DNA of 64,000 nt from Rhododendron vialii (Eukaryota > Streptophyta > Magnoliopsida > Ericales > Ericaceae): the NCBI RefSeq assembly GCF_030253575.1, contig NC_080560.1:35822001-35886000 (forward strand), given 5' to 3'. Made by a program: the position numbers and the translations under genes. Positions 10,085-21,040 of this stretch are shown here, in pieces (positions within the stretch are counted from its first letter, which is position 1; each line of letters starts with the position of its first letter). The notes under the pieces were generated by a model. The model did not search any database and was not told the DNA's origin. It saw only the letters and a list, made by a program, of their open reading frames with translations.

Positions 10085-13000
10085 GATAAAGTTCCATTCC
10101 TAAAATATGTAGTCATTATTATGTGATACTCTTTTTTGCTTTTGCCTTTTCGTTTCTTGTTAATTTTAAATTTCCAATGTGATTCTTTAACTTTCTGCAT
10201 ATCACCTTTTGGAGCCGAAACAATTGTGTTTAATTTCCCGTTCTCTCTTGGACACTGATAGAATCTGTTTTCCATTTTCTGTCCTTTCTGTGGAGAAACC
10301 TCAACTGTTTATTCTTGGTCTTTCTTCTCCCATTGCTGCCTTGAGGTGGTTCATAGACATACATAGTTAAGCCTTTAGCTTGGACCGATACTTTCACAAG
10401 ACACCGAGGCGAGTACTAGGAGATGAACCGTTCTAAGGCTTTTTCACCTCTTATCCAAATAGGAAGGGAGATAGTTGAGGTCATCCGTAAGAATGACGAA
10501 ATTTGAATATTTTGGGAGATGTTTAAAACCCTTTTGTAATGCTTATCTATCACATGAGAACTGGTATTCATCTTCTAGTCTCTATACCTGTTTTGATTTG
10601 TACATAACAGGGCTGGACCAGGTTTATCTAATGGACACACGTGCGCACGCGCACTCAGACACACATGTTGAGGTTTCAGCATGAAGATAGTCTCGGTGGT
10701 ATCTTTCAAATTCCTGCTGGAGTTGTAATATGGCATTCTGCGCGAAGCTAAAGTTGTAAGGGAGGAGCACTGGATATTTGATTTGCAATCAGAAAGCATA
10801 CTCACTTGCGTCTTTTAATTCAGTTTTGGCACATTGATAGAGCTTTAATTTGTGCACCTGTGGTTTTCATTTTGATACGGTGCAGAGCATTTGTTCCTGT
10901 GATTTCTGTGAGAAAGAAAGAAATCTAAGCTTTCCATTTATTATTGGGCAAAATGCTACTTTGCAAAAATCGGTAAGTATATAACCTTTAGAAAATCTTC
11001 ATGAATTTGTTTTCCGTGTTTTTACTTTGTTTCAGCAGATATGCTCGGGTTACTGTTTTTTGCGTAGTTGGAATCTGTGGAATAGAGTTGGGGTATTCCA
11101 ATGAATGATTGTAGTACGAGGAATTGTAGTTGCAATTAAGGAATACTCGTCCCGCGGAGGAACCTATCATTTTTCTCTTTTTATTTGTTAGAAACTTTTT
11201 AGGTTACTTTAAAAGATAAAAACCTTTTGTCAATCTTTCGAATCTGTAGCCGTTTGTCACTCTCCATTTCTACTAACTTTTTGACCAAAAAATTATTTTC
11301 CATTTCATTTTGTGCCCACACTTGCTAAAAACGCTCGAAACAAAATTGAATAGATGTGGCTTTAGGCACAGGTATGTGGTAGTATTGTATTAATGGGTTT
11401 GAAGCTTATAAAAAAATAATAATAATGCGTCTATTGAAGTAGCCAAGTTTGCCCTCTAACTTGTGGAAACTACTCTGCAGTAACTATGTTCCTTTCAAGA
11501 CTAAAGGATAATTTTCAGGTACTTGTATTTCTCTTTGCTTAGTAGTTATGGTGATCAATGCAGTATAAAGCATACTATGTCCTTTCTGAAACAGATGTGT
11601 AGTTCGTTATAGAAGTTCAATAACCCTGTTTGCATAGGTTATTGCCTGAGCTATAAAAATTCAAATTGGGATAGTTTTCTTATCAATCAGCTCTTGCATG
11701 TATTAGGTTTTTTCTTCGATTGGGATTATACGCAGATTAGATAGGAACAGGGACGGAGCCAATAATTTCACCACGCAGGGGCGACCATGCATGCGAGAAA
11801 AAATATAAATACACATGCATAATCAAGTAAATACATTAAAACTCAAAATAACATAAATACGTAAATCGGTTTAACTAATGGGATCGATCTTGATGTGTGT
11901 GTCTTGTTTTTCTTTATTGTTCATCTTCTCCTTTTTCTTTCATCACAACTTGACGAATTCGGTACTTGGGTTTTTATATTATTTGATTTTACCGGTCAAA
12001 AAATAAGAATTAGGAGAAGTCTAGAACAACAATTAGGACAATTGCCGGTAGAAAATGGTCCCTTTTTAGGTGAAATTTGGTGAGAAACCTCGACATACCT
12101 TTTTTTCTCACCAATTCATACGGTCCAATGGGGCTTTTGGAGAAATGAGAAATACTCCGTACTAGTTGATCTCTTAAGTTGTTCACAAGTTGTCTTCTTT
12201 CACTCCCCCTTTACCGTCGTTTAATATATAGTTCAGTTCTTTTCTAATTGAACCATCTGTTGCTTGAATTAAGATCCAAGTCGTTGATTGTCGACATGAA
12301 CGGTCGGATCAGCTGCTCGGCACCGCTACCAAACACTCTTGCTTGGCAGCATCCCCGGATGCGGGACATTCTTAGCTTTCTGAAGTTGTAGAGAGGGTGA
12401 TTTGTTAGTAAACTCCGTACTCTTCCTTTCATTTGGATTTTGGTTAATATCTATTATCTATGTTGGTTTAAGCTAAAAGACCATGCATCATTTTGGGAAA
12501 GATTTCTATGATAGAAAATGATTCTTGTAAACAATGAAATGATAAGTGTCTCCTTTCGGGACGCATTGCATCCTGCTTGAAACCCAAGTACTCTTATTTT
12601 CCCTTCACGTAATTTTCAGATCATATAGGCTTGGAAAGGCTGAAGAACAAGGTTTTAAAGAACTCTTTTATCCCGCACTTGTGTCTATGGAGTAAAAATG
12701 CGATGTCAGAATGCTGAGTTGGTCACAATGTTGAGTCGGTCATTTTTATGTACTTATAATTGAGTGATCTCATCCAATCCTCCCAGCTGCAATAACTTAT
12801 AGGAGTATTTGTGTATCTTAGATAGCATTCTTGTAAACTTTTTTGTCCAAAAATTTTTTCAGTATTTTTTTAATTTTTCATTACTTTTTGTTTAACTTTT
12901 CGTTATAATTTTTAGGATTAATCATCTGTCTCGAAGAGAGAAATCTGAAAAATATAGAAATATGGACCATTGTTGAAACAAATTTATGTAAGACGACATT

Positions 13001-13970
13001 TTAGACAAAAAGACAAATGTTTGATACTTGGTCATAATTTTTCCTTTTTAGACTCCTTTGGTCGTGATGGATCATCAATCCAAAATATATCAGGCAAGTT
13101 TAATAAAAATTTAGAAAAAAAATGAATAAAATACGGAAAAAAAATTAAGTTTACAAAAATTGCAAGAATGCATGAACCAAATTACTAAAAATTTAGAATA
13201 AAATGAATAAAATACACAAAAAAACTAAGTTTACAAAAATGCATGAGCCAAATTACTCGAGTTGGAATATGTATTTGTTCGTTAAATTCAAGGTCGTTCA
13301 AGATTGATTTAGTATGGCAAATGATTTTGGCACTCTAATTTTTTACGATGGCACTCCAAAAATTATCTTTTAGTGTGAAAATTATACATAGCAAGGTACA
13401 CTAAAAAATAAATTTTAGAGTGCCAAAATTATTTTCCTTTATTTATTAGTTAGAAACACAAAATGATGATACTAGTGGCCGTTCGGCAGTGGCTGTTCGG
13501 CTAAAGTCAAGTGGCTTATATTTTTGTCTTTATTCAAATTTTTTTCGTATATGTTAGTTTTTCGTCAATTTTTTGGGGATTATTGCTTCATCATGACGAA
13601 AGGAATCTAAAAAGTAAAAAATTATGATCGAAACCTAATATTTTTGAATAAAGACAAAAATAAGCCAATAAGTCAATTTTTTCGTCTTTATTCAAAACAA
13701 ATGGATTTCGATCGTAATTTATTACTTTTTAGATTCCTCTTGTCATGAAGAAGCAATAATTCCTAAAAAATTGACAAAAAACTAACAAATGCGAAAAAAA
13801 TTGAATAAGAATAAAAAAATAAGCCAAGTGACTTATTTAGCCGAACGGTCAAAAGTGGATTTGACAATCCGAGAACTCCGAAAAGCCTATTGCAAAACAA
13901 GTCCAAATTGACTGGTGACCTGGTTGGTCGTGGACTTTCCAGAGTTGAGTCTTGTTCCCTCTTTGTTTAA
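10085..13970. repeat. 3' flank of tandem unit 2
   Basis: Homologous to 3259-6840. No supported gene. It shares with unit 3, but not units 1 and 4, a deletion of about 30 bp at about 10,790. It carries a MITE at 13475-13850 that is absent from unit 1 at the same place. Confidence 0.8.
13475..13850. mobile_element. Fold-back MITE (GCCGTTCGGC ends) inserted in unit 2
   Basis: Ends are GGCCGTTCGGC and GCCGAACGGTC. The arms contain TTTTTCGTATATGTTAGTTT and its complement and meet near 13,660. Unit 1 reads straight through this site (GATGATGCTAAAAGTGG at about 6712), so it is a recent insertion. A related element is at 30093-30457. Confidence 0.8.
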
Positions 13971-14024
13971 GAGGTGAGTAACATCATTTTTTTTATTGGT
14001 CGAAATAATATGAATTTCATTATA

Positions 14025-14265
14025 AAATGTTATCATACTTACCAAAAAGTGTATAACAGGAGTGAGACTTACACAATCTCAATCAATAAGAAGGAGAATA
14101 ATGTTCACCATCTTTTAGGAGGGTGAACAAAATTACACTACTCCAACGATAACTAATTCTACTACCAACACACTCTTTAAGAGAGGGTGAATCTTACCGT
14201 CCCTCTTATCGGTTGAAATGATATAGATTCTATCACTGTAATACACTCTTTGATAAGCACGACGA
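14025..14265. mobile_element. Fold-back MITE between units 2 and 3
   Basis: Same family as 6880-7137, at the equivalent position upstream of PPR copy 3, so it was copied along with the unit. Confidence 0.55.
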
Positions 14266-14475
14266 GTAATTTCACATGGATAATATAGTAATATAGGTAA
14301 GGATAATATAGTAATTTCACATGGTTAAAAACACAAAAAGAAATTGCTGTTGGATACAAGGTGAAAACCATCTTCTTTAAAAAATTCTACTTCCACATAG
14401 AAGAAAATGGTGATAAGTTGAGAGATTGCAAAGAGGAGGACTCCGCACATTCCACAGAGAAGAAGAAAAGAGAAG

Positions 14476-16857
14476 ATGATGTCTCAGGTTGGTGTCTCTT
14501 CTGCAATCAGTCCCATGCACTCTTCCAATTCCCCAAAAGGTAATCTTCTCTCTCTACCTCCACACCCATCTCTGACTGTTTCCTTTCGTACTCATTCTCA
14601 CTCTAGAAACCCTAGTTCTCCAACTACGAGTCCAGAAAACCGCCCACCACAGCCGAGAAAAAAGACCTCTGTTCTTAACCCCAATGGACTCCAAGAAGCT
14701 CGCGAGTTTCTCAATCGGATCCCCCGAACCCGACCTTTTCCGCCCATTTTTAGTATCTCCACGGCGTTAGGGACTCTTGCGAAAAGGCGTCATTACACGG
14801 AGGCTCTTTCTCATTTCGAAAAGTTGCAGTTACGAGGCGTTCGTGTAAATTTTTATACCTTGAACATCGCAATTAACTGTTACTGTAGCGTGAATCGAGT
14901 TGGTTTCGGGTTCTCTCTGTTAGGCGGCATCTTCAAACACGGTTTTAAACCGGATGTTGGCAGCTTTACCACGCTGTTAAAGGGACTTATTTTAGAAGAT
15001 AAAGTTCCCGAGGCCTTGGAGTTATTCGAGAAGTTAATGAAGAGGAGAGAGATTGAGCCCAACGAGGTTATGTATGGGACAGTTATTAATGGGCTCTGCA
15101 AGAAGGGAAACACGGGAGCGGCTGTTAGGTGGCTTAGGATCATGGAAGAGGGAAGTTGTAAACCGAACATAGTTGTGTATAACACAATCATCGATGGTCA
15201 TTGCAAGAAGGGAATGGTGGATGATGCTTTGAACCTTTTTTACGAAATGAAAGAGAAAGGGGTTCACCCAGATGTTGTTACTTATAGCTCTTTGATTAAT
15301 GGTTTAAATAAGTCTGGCCGGTGGAAGGAAGCTCATGGAATGTTGGGAGAAATGTTGGATATTCGTATTTCTCCAGACATCATTACCTTCAGTGTCTTGG
15401 TCGATGCACTTACGAAGGAAGGGAAGGTAAAAGAGGCAGAGGAAGTAATTGAAAGCCTGATTCAAAGAGGCGTGAATCCTAATGTAATCACATACAATTC
15501 TCTAATATATGGATATTGTTTGCAAGGCCAGATGAATGAGGCAATGAGAGTGATGAATACCATGGTGGATAGGGGCATTCAACTTAACATTCAGAACTAC
15601 AGCACTTTAATTAATGGATATTGCAAGAACATGAAAATAGATGAGGCTGTTAGGTGGCTTAGGATCATGGAAGAGGGAAGTTGTAAACCGAACATGTTTG
15701 TGTATAACACAATCATTGATGGTCATTGCAAGAAGGGAATGGTGGATGATGCTTTGAAACTTTTTTATGAAATGAAAGAGAAAGGGGTTCAACCAAATGT
15801 TGTTACTTATAACTGTTTGATTGATGGTTTAAATAAGTCTGGCCGGTGGAAGGAAGCTAATGGAATTTTGGGAGAAATGTTAGATATTTGTATTTCTCCT
15901 ACTGTAATCACATACAATTCTCTAATACATGGATATTGTTTGCAAGGCCAGATGGATGAGGCAATAAGAGTGATGAACACCATGGTGGATAGGGGCATTC
16001 AACTTGACATTCAGAACTACAGCACTTTAATTAATGGATATTGCAAGAACATGAAAATAGATGAGGCTGTTAGGTGGCTCAGGATCATGGATGAGGGAAG
16101 TTGTAAACCGGACATGGTTGTGTATAGCACAATCATCGACGGTCATTGCAAGAAGGGAATGGTGGATGATGCTTTGAACCTTTTTTACGAAATGAAAGAG
16201 AAAGGGGTTCACCCAGATGTTGTTACTTATAGCTCTTTGATTCATGGTTTAATTAAGTCTGGCCGGTGGAAGGAAGCCAATGGAATGTTGGGAGAAATGT
16301 TGGATAGTCGTATTTCTCCAGACATCGTTACCTTCAGTGTCTTGGTCGATGCACTTACGAAGGAAGGGAAGGTAAAAGAGGCAGAGGAAGTAATTGAAAG
16401 CTTGATTCAAAGAGGCGTGAATCCTAATGTAATCACGTACAATTCTCTAATACATGGATATTGTTTACAAGGCCAGATGGATAAGGCAATGAGAGTGATG
16501 AATACCATGGTGGATAGGGGCATTCAAGCTGACATTCAGAGCTACACCACTTTAATTAATGGATACTTCAAGAACATGAAAATAGATGAGGCTATGCATC
16601 TCTTTTTAGAAATGAATGAAAAATGCCTCCCCCTAGATGTTGTTACGTATGACACTTTGATTCGTGGCTTATGTCATTTTGGCCGGTGGAAGGAGGTTAC
16701 AAGAGTGTTTAGAGAAATGTTGGGTACTGGTATTTCTCCAGATATTGAGACATTCCATGTCTTTATGGATGGACTTACCGAGGCAGGGATGGTAAAAGAG
16801 GCAGAGGAAGTAATTGAAAGTATGATTCAAAGAGGTGTGGATCCTGATGTAATCTAA
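14476..16857 (+). CDS. Rf-like P-class PPR protein, copy 3 (20 motifs)
   Basis: This is a 793-residue intronless frame with the same transit-peptide-like N terminus as copy 2, followed by 20 PPR motifs. It has three modules like copy 2, but the second lacks 105 bp, exactly one motif: CISP is followed directly by TVITYNSL, where copy 2 has a complete ITFSVLVDALTKEG motif. The second module matches module 1 of copy 2 in private variants (KLFYEM, GILGEMLDICISP), suggesting exchange between genes. Residue 5/35 pairs read about A U A ? U G A Y A Y then ? U G G G A U G ? ? (inference). Motifs 19 and 20 carry unusual D and H at position 5. The stop lies in a four-copy TAATC tract. Confidence 0.92.
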   Translation: MMSQVGVSSAISPMHSSNSPKGNLLSLPPHPSLTVSFRTHSHSRNPSSPTTSPENRPPQPRKKTSVLNPNGLQEAREFLNRIPRTRPFPPIFSISTALGTLAKRRHYTEALSHFEKLQLRGVRVNFYTLNIAINCYCSVNRVGFGFSLLGGIFKHGFKPDVGSFTTLLKGLILEDKVPEALELFEKLMKRREIEPNEVMYGTVINGLCKKGNTGAAVRWLRIMEEGSCKPNIVVYNTIIDGHCKKGMVDDALNLFYEMKEKGVHPDVVTYSSLINGLNKSGRWKEAHGMLGEMLDIRISPDIITFSVLVDALTKEGKVKEAEEVIESLIQRGVNPNVITYNSLIYGYCLQGQMNEAMRVMNTMVDRGIQLNIQNYSTLINGYCKNMKIDEAVRWLRIMEEGSCKPNMFVYNTIIDGHCKKGMVDDALKLFYEMKEKGVQPNVVTYNCLIDGLNKSGRWKEANGILGEMLDICISPTVITYNSLIHGYCLQGQMDEAIRVMNTMVDRGIQLDIQNYSTLINGYCKNMKIDEAVRWLRIMDEGSCKPDMVVYSTIIDGHCKKGMVDDALNLFYEMKEKGVHPDVVTYSSLIHGLIKSGRWKEANGMLGEMLDSRISPDIVTFSVLVDALTKEGKVKEAEEVIESLIQRGVNPNVITYNSLIHGYCLQGQMDKAMRVMNTMVDRGIQADIQSYTTLINGYFKNMKIDEAMHLFLEMNEKCLPLDVVTYDTLIRGLCHFGRWKEVTRVFREMLGTGISPDIETFHVFMDGLTEAGMVKEAEEVIESMIQRGVDPDVI

Positions 16858-16866
16858 TCTAATCTA
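16847..16866 (+). repeat. Four-copy TAATC microrepeat at the stop of PPR copy 3
   Basis: Four TAATC units lie here, against two at the same site in copies 1 (about 3004) and 2 (about 9830). The first TAA in frame terminates the protein. The insert relative to one unit is 15 bp here (frame kept apart from the stop) and 5 bp in copies 1 and 2 (frame shifted). Confidence 0.9.
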
Positions 16867-17114
16867 ATCTCATACAATACTTTAATGACAGGATATCGTT
16901 TGCAAGGCCAAATGGATAAGGCAATGGGAGTGTTGAATACCATGGCGGATAGAGGCATTCAACCTGATGCCATTAACTTCACCATTTTAAGAAATGGATA
17001 TGGCAAGAACATGAAAATAGTCTAGGCGATGCATCGCTTTTTTGAAATGAGAGAAAAGGGCCTTCATCATGTTGTTCTTACTTATACCGCCTTGATTCAG
17101 GGTGTATCTGTGAA
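16867..17114 (+). pseudogene. Decayed C-terminal PPR sequence after copy 3
   Basis: One complete PPR motif (YNTLMTGYRLQGQMDKAM onward), then TAG at about 17,022 and a degenerate motif, as after copies 1 and 2. Because the TAATC insert here is a multiple of three, this motif is in frame with the main protein behind the stop codon. Confidence 0.75.
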
Positions 17115-19465
17115 GATAAAGTTCCATTCCTAAAATATGTAGTCATTATTATGTGATACTCTTTTTTGCTTTTGCCTTTTCATTTCTTGTTAATTTTAAA
17201 TTTCCAATGTGATTCTTTAACTTTCTGCATATCACCTTTTGGAGCCAAAACAATTGTGTTTTTATTTCCCGTTCTCTCTTGGACACTGATAGACTCTATT
17301 TTCCATTTTATCTGTCCTCTCTGTGGAGAAACCTCAACTGTTTATTCTTGGTCTTTCTTCTCCCATTGCTGCCTTGAGGTGGTTCATAGACATCCATAGT
17401 TAAGCCTTTAGCTTGGACCAATACTTTCACAAAACACCGAGGCGAGTACTAGTAGATGAACCGTTCTAAGGCTTTTACACCGCTTATACAAATAGGAAGA
17501 GAGATAGTTGAGGTCATCCCTAAGAATGACGAAATTTGAATATTTTGGGAGATGTTTAAAACCCTTTCGTAATGCTTATCTATCACATGAGAACTGGTAT
17601 TCATCTTCTAGTCTCTATACCTATTTTGATTTGTACATAACAGGGCTGGACCAGGTTTATCTATTGGACACACGTGCGCGTGCGCACTCAGACACACATG
17701 TTGAGGTTTCAGCATGAAGATAGTCTCAGTGGTATCTTTCAAATTCCCGCTGGAGTTGTAATATGGCATTCTGCGCGAAGCTAAAGTTTTAAGGGAGGAG
17801 CACTGGATATTTGATTTGCAATCAGAAAGCATACTCACTTGCGTCTTTTAATTCAGTTTTGGCACATTGATAGAGCTTTAAATTGTGCACCTGTGGTTTT
17901 CATTTTGATACGGTGCAGAGCATTTGTTCCTGTGATTTCTGTGAGAAAGAAAGAAATCTAAGCTTTTCATTTATTATTGGGCAAAATGCTACTTTTTTTG
18001 CAAAAATCGGGAAGTATATAACCTTTAGAAAATCTTCATGTTGATCAAAAAAAAAAAAAAAAAGAAAATCTTCATGAATTTGTTTTCCGTGTTTTTACTT
18101 TGTTTCAGCAGATATGCTCGGGTTACTGTTTTTTGCGTAGTTGGAATCTGCGGAATAGAGTTGGGGTATTCCAATGAATGATTGTAGTACGAGGAATTGT
18201 AGTTGCAATTAAGGAATACTCGTCCCGCGGAGGAACCTATCATTTTTCTCTTTTTATTTGTTAGAAACTTTTTAGGTTACTTTAAAAGATAAAAACTTTT
18301 TGTCAATCTTTCGAATCTGTAGCCGTTTGTCACTCTCCATTTCTACTAACTTTTTGACCAAAAAATTATTTTCCATTTCATTTTGTGCCCACACTTGCTA
18401 AAAAAGCTCGAAACAAAATTGAATAGATGTGGCTTTAGGCACAGGTATGCGGTAGTATTGTATTAATGGTTTGAAGCTTATAAAAAAATAATAATAATGC
18501 GTCTATTGAAGTCGCCAAGTTTGCCTTCTAACTTGTGGAAACTACTCCACAGGAACTATGTTCCTTTCAAGACTAAAGGATAATTTTCAGGTACTTGTAT
18601 TTCTCTTTGCTTATTAGTTACGGTGATTAATGCAGTATAAAGCTTGCTAAGTCCTTTCTGAAACATTTTTGAAACATGTGTAGTTCGTTATAGAAGTTCA
18701 ATAACCCTGTTTGCATAGGTTATTGCTTGAGCTATAAAAAATTCAAATTGGGATAGTTTTCTTATCAATCAGCTCTTGTATGTATTAGGTTTTTTCTTCG
18801 ATCGGGATTATACGCGGATTAGATAGGAACAGGGACGGAGCCAGTAATTTCACCACGCAAGGGCGACCGTGCATGCGAGAAAAATTGTAAATACACATGC
18901 ATAATCAAATAAATACATTAAAACTCAAAATAACATAAATACATAAATCCGTTTAACTAATGGGATCGATCTTAATGTATGTGTTGTTTTTCTTTATTGC
19001 TTATCTTCTTTTTTTCATTCATCACAACTGGATGAATTCGGTACTTGGGTTTTCATGTGACTTGATTTAACCAGTCAAAAAATAAGAATTAGGAAAAGTC
19101 TAGAACAACAATTAGGACAATTGCCCGTAGAAATGGTCCTTTTTTAGGTGAAATTTGGTGAGAAACCTCGGCATACCTTTTTTTCTCACCAATTCATACG
19201 GTCCAATGGGGCTCTTGGAGAAATGAGAAATACTTCGTACTAGTCAAGTTTACAAAAATGCAAGAATGCATAAACCAAATTATTCGAGTTGGAATATGTA
19301 TTTGTTTGTTAAATTCAAGGTCGCTCAAGATTGATTTATTTATTACTACTAGACACACAAACTACTGATCGCTAAAAGTGGATTAACGATCCAATAACTC
19401 CGAAAAGCCTCTTGCAAAACAAGTCCAAATTGACCAATGACCTGGTTTGTTGGTCGTGGACTCTT
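17115..19465. repeat. 3' flank of tandem unit 3, with an internal deletion
   Basis: Homologous to the unit 1 and 2 flanks up to about 19,242, where it jumps directly to sequence matching about 13,220 of unit 2. About 1 kb is missing. No supported gene. Confidence 0.75.
18027..18076. mobile_element. Micro-insertion with 14-bp target-site duplication
   Basis: AGAAAATCTTCATG occurs at 18027-18040 and 18063-18076. Between them lie 22 bp, TTGATC followed by A residues. Units 1, 2 and 4 have a single copy and no insert, so this is a clean insertion in unit 3. TTGAT-poly(A) resembles the 3' ends of plant LINEs. Confidence 0.85.
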
Positions 19466-19479
19466 CACAAAGTGATGTC

Positions 19480-19730
19480 ATGTTTACAAAAAAATGTATT
19501 ACAGGGATAAGACCTATACCATTTGAACCAATAAGATGGAGGATAATATTCAAGGAGAGTGAACAAAATTGCACTCCTCCAATGATAGGATAACTAATTC
19601 TACTACTAACACTCTCCTTTAAAGAGGGTGATCGTTATTCTCCCTCTTATCGGTTGAAATAGTGTAAATTACACCTATGCAATACACTTTTTTGATAAGC
19701 ATGACATTATTTTGTAATAGGATCCACGCT
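19480..19730. mobile_element. Fold-back MITE after unit 3
   Basis: Same family as 6880-7137, with arms around ATGTATTACAGGGATAAGAC and the complement AATACACTTTTTTGATAAGC. Confidence 0.55.
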
Positions 19731-20424
19731 ATTTCAACCAATAAAAAATATGATAATGTTTATTCTCTTTTAAGAGCATTCACAGTGGAATAACCAAAAT
19801 CATAGGGTTGCTAAAGTTAACAATATTTTTCTCAAAAAGTGCTCATAGTGGCTGTAGAGACCCGTAAATTTGTAAAAGTTGTTTAAATGTTTTATAAGAA
19901 ATAAAAAGGAGGAAATTAGTTTGGAATATTGAGATTTGGGACTAATGTGTTGAGGTGTTATACTTGAAGGGTAAGTGTGTGATGTGTGTGTAGTGTGTAT
20001 TTAGCATGTGTGTGAGTGTGCAGGGAATAACTTTCCCCATTTTCCTCTTCTCACTCTCCCGTCCATCTCCCTCTCTCGCCTCCCGCTCTCACTCTCACTC
20101 TCATTCAAAATTCCAACCAAATAACCCAAAAACTCACACAAAACTACCTCCAATCTTTTATTCCTACACGTATTGGAGCTCGTTTCTTGTCGGATTAAGC
20201 TCGATGGAGGAATATTCCATCCAGTTTCGAGATTTGGGGCTAGGGCTTAGAAAAACCCTTTGAATTCGTTCTTTAATCTTGAGGTGGTGAGTTCTAACTT
20301 TCGATATATGTTTTATAACATGATTCTTGTAGCTTGATTCTTGTTTGTGACCGTTGTTGTTGTTGTTGATGTCGTTGCTGCTGAGAAACCCATAAGAATC
20401 TGTTAAAAATCTGTTCGAAGGCCA

Positions 20425-20645
20425 TTGTTATCGATAATATTTTCCTTGTTATCGATAACATCTTGTTCCAAAGTCCAGAAAATCCATTGTTATCGATACC
20501 CTTAGTATTGTTATTGATACCTCTAAGTTCCAAAAGTCAGAAATTTACTTGTTATTGATACCCATTGTCTTAGTTATTAATACCCTTGCGTCTGAAATGA
20601 TTTTTGACCAAAAGGTATCGATACCATTGGCCTTGGTATCGATAC
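20425..20645. repeat. Dispersed array of TATCGATA-like palindromes in the solo LTR
   Basis: About eight copies of GTTATCGATA or close variants (GTTATTGATACC, GGTATCGATACC) are spaced by 15-50 bp. Inside an LTR these could be transcription-factor sites, but that is inference. Confidence 0.6.
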
Positions 20646-20890
20646 TTATTGTTTATCTCCAGCTTTCACTATTTTGCTTTATTTTTCACCGTTTTGGTTT
20701 TCAAACACCTCCTAAATGACTCTTAACTTAGTTACTTGTAGTTTAATGACTTGTTGAACATATTCATTTCTTTAATGCTCGTTTAGATATGATTTCACAA
20801 AAATATTTTATGTATCAAAGTTCGGTTTGAATGATATGAACATAACGATAAAAGGACTTCAAAACTTTATGGACACGACGAGAACATATC

Positions 20891-21040
20891 AGGACATTCC
20901 AAATGGGTAAAGTGTTTGGCAGAGGACATTGGGGTCCTTTAATTGGTTCGGCATGAGTTATATGCTCGTATTTGATACTTCAGGACATCCCGAATGTGTA
21001 AAGTGTCTGGCAGAGGACATTGGGGTCCTTTAATTGGCCC
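20891..21040. repeat. Direct repeat, period 91 bp, in the solo LTR
   Basis: AGGACATTCCAAATGGGTAA begins at 20891 and a near-identical block begins at 20982. Both continue through TTGGGGTCCTTTAATTGG. Confidence 0.85.

Noticed and set aside
20006-20263. 85-codon frame with a hydrophobic, Ser-rich start
   Set aside because: It lies inside the solo LTR, in a CT-rich leader-like stretch; no homology recognised.
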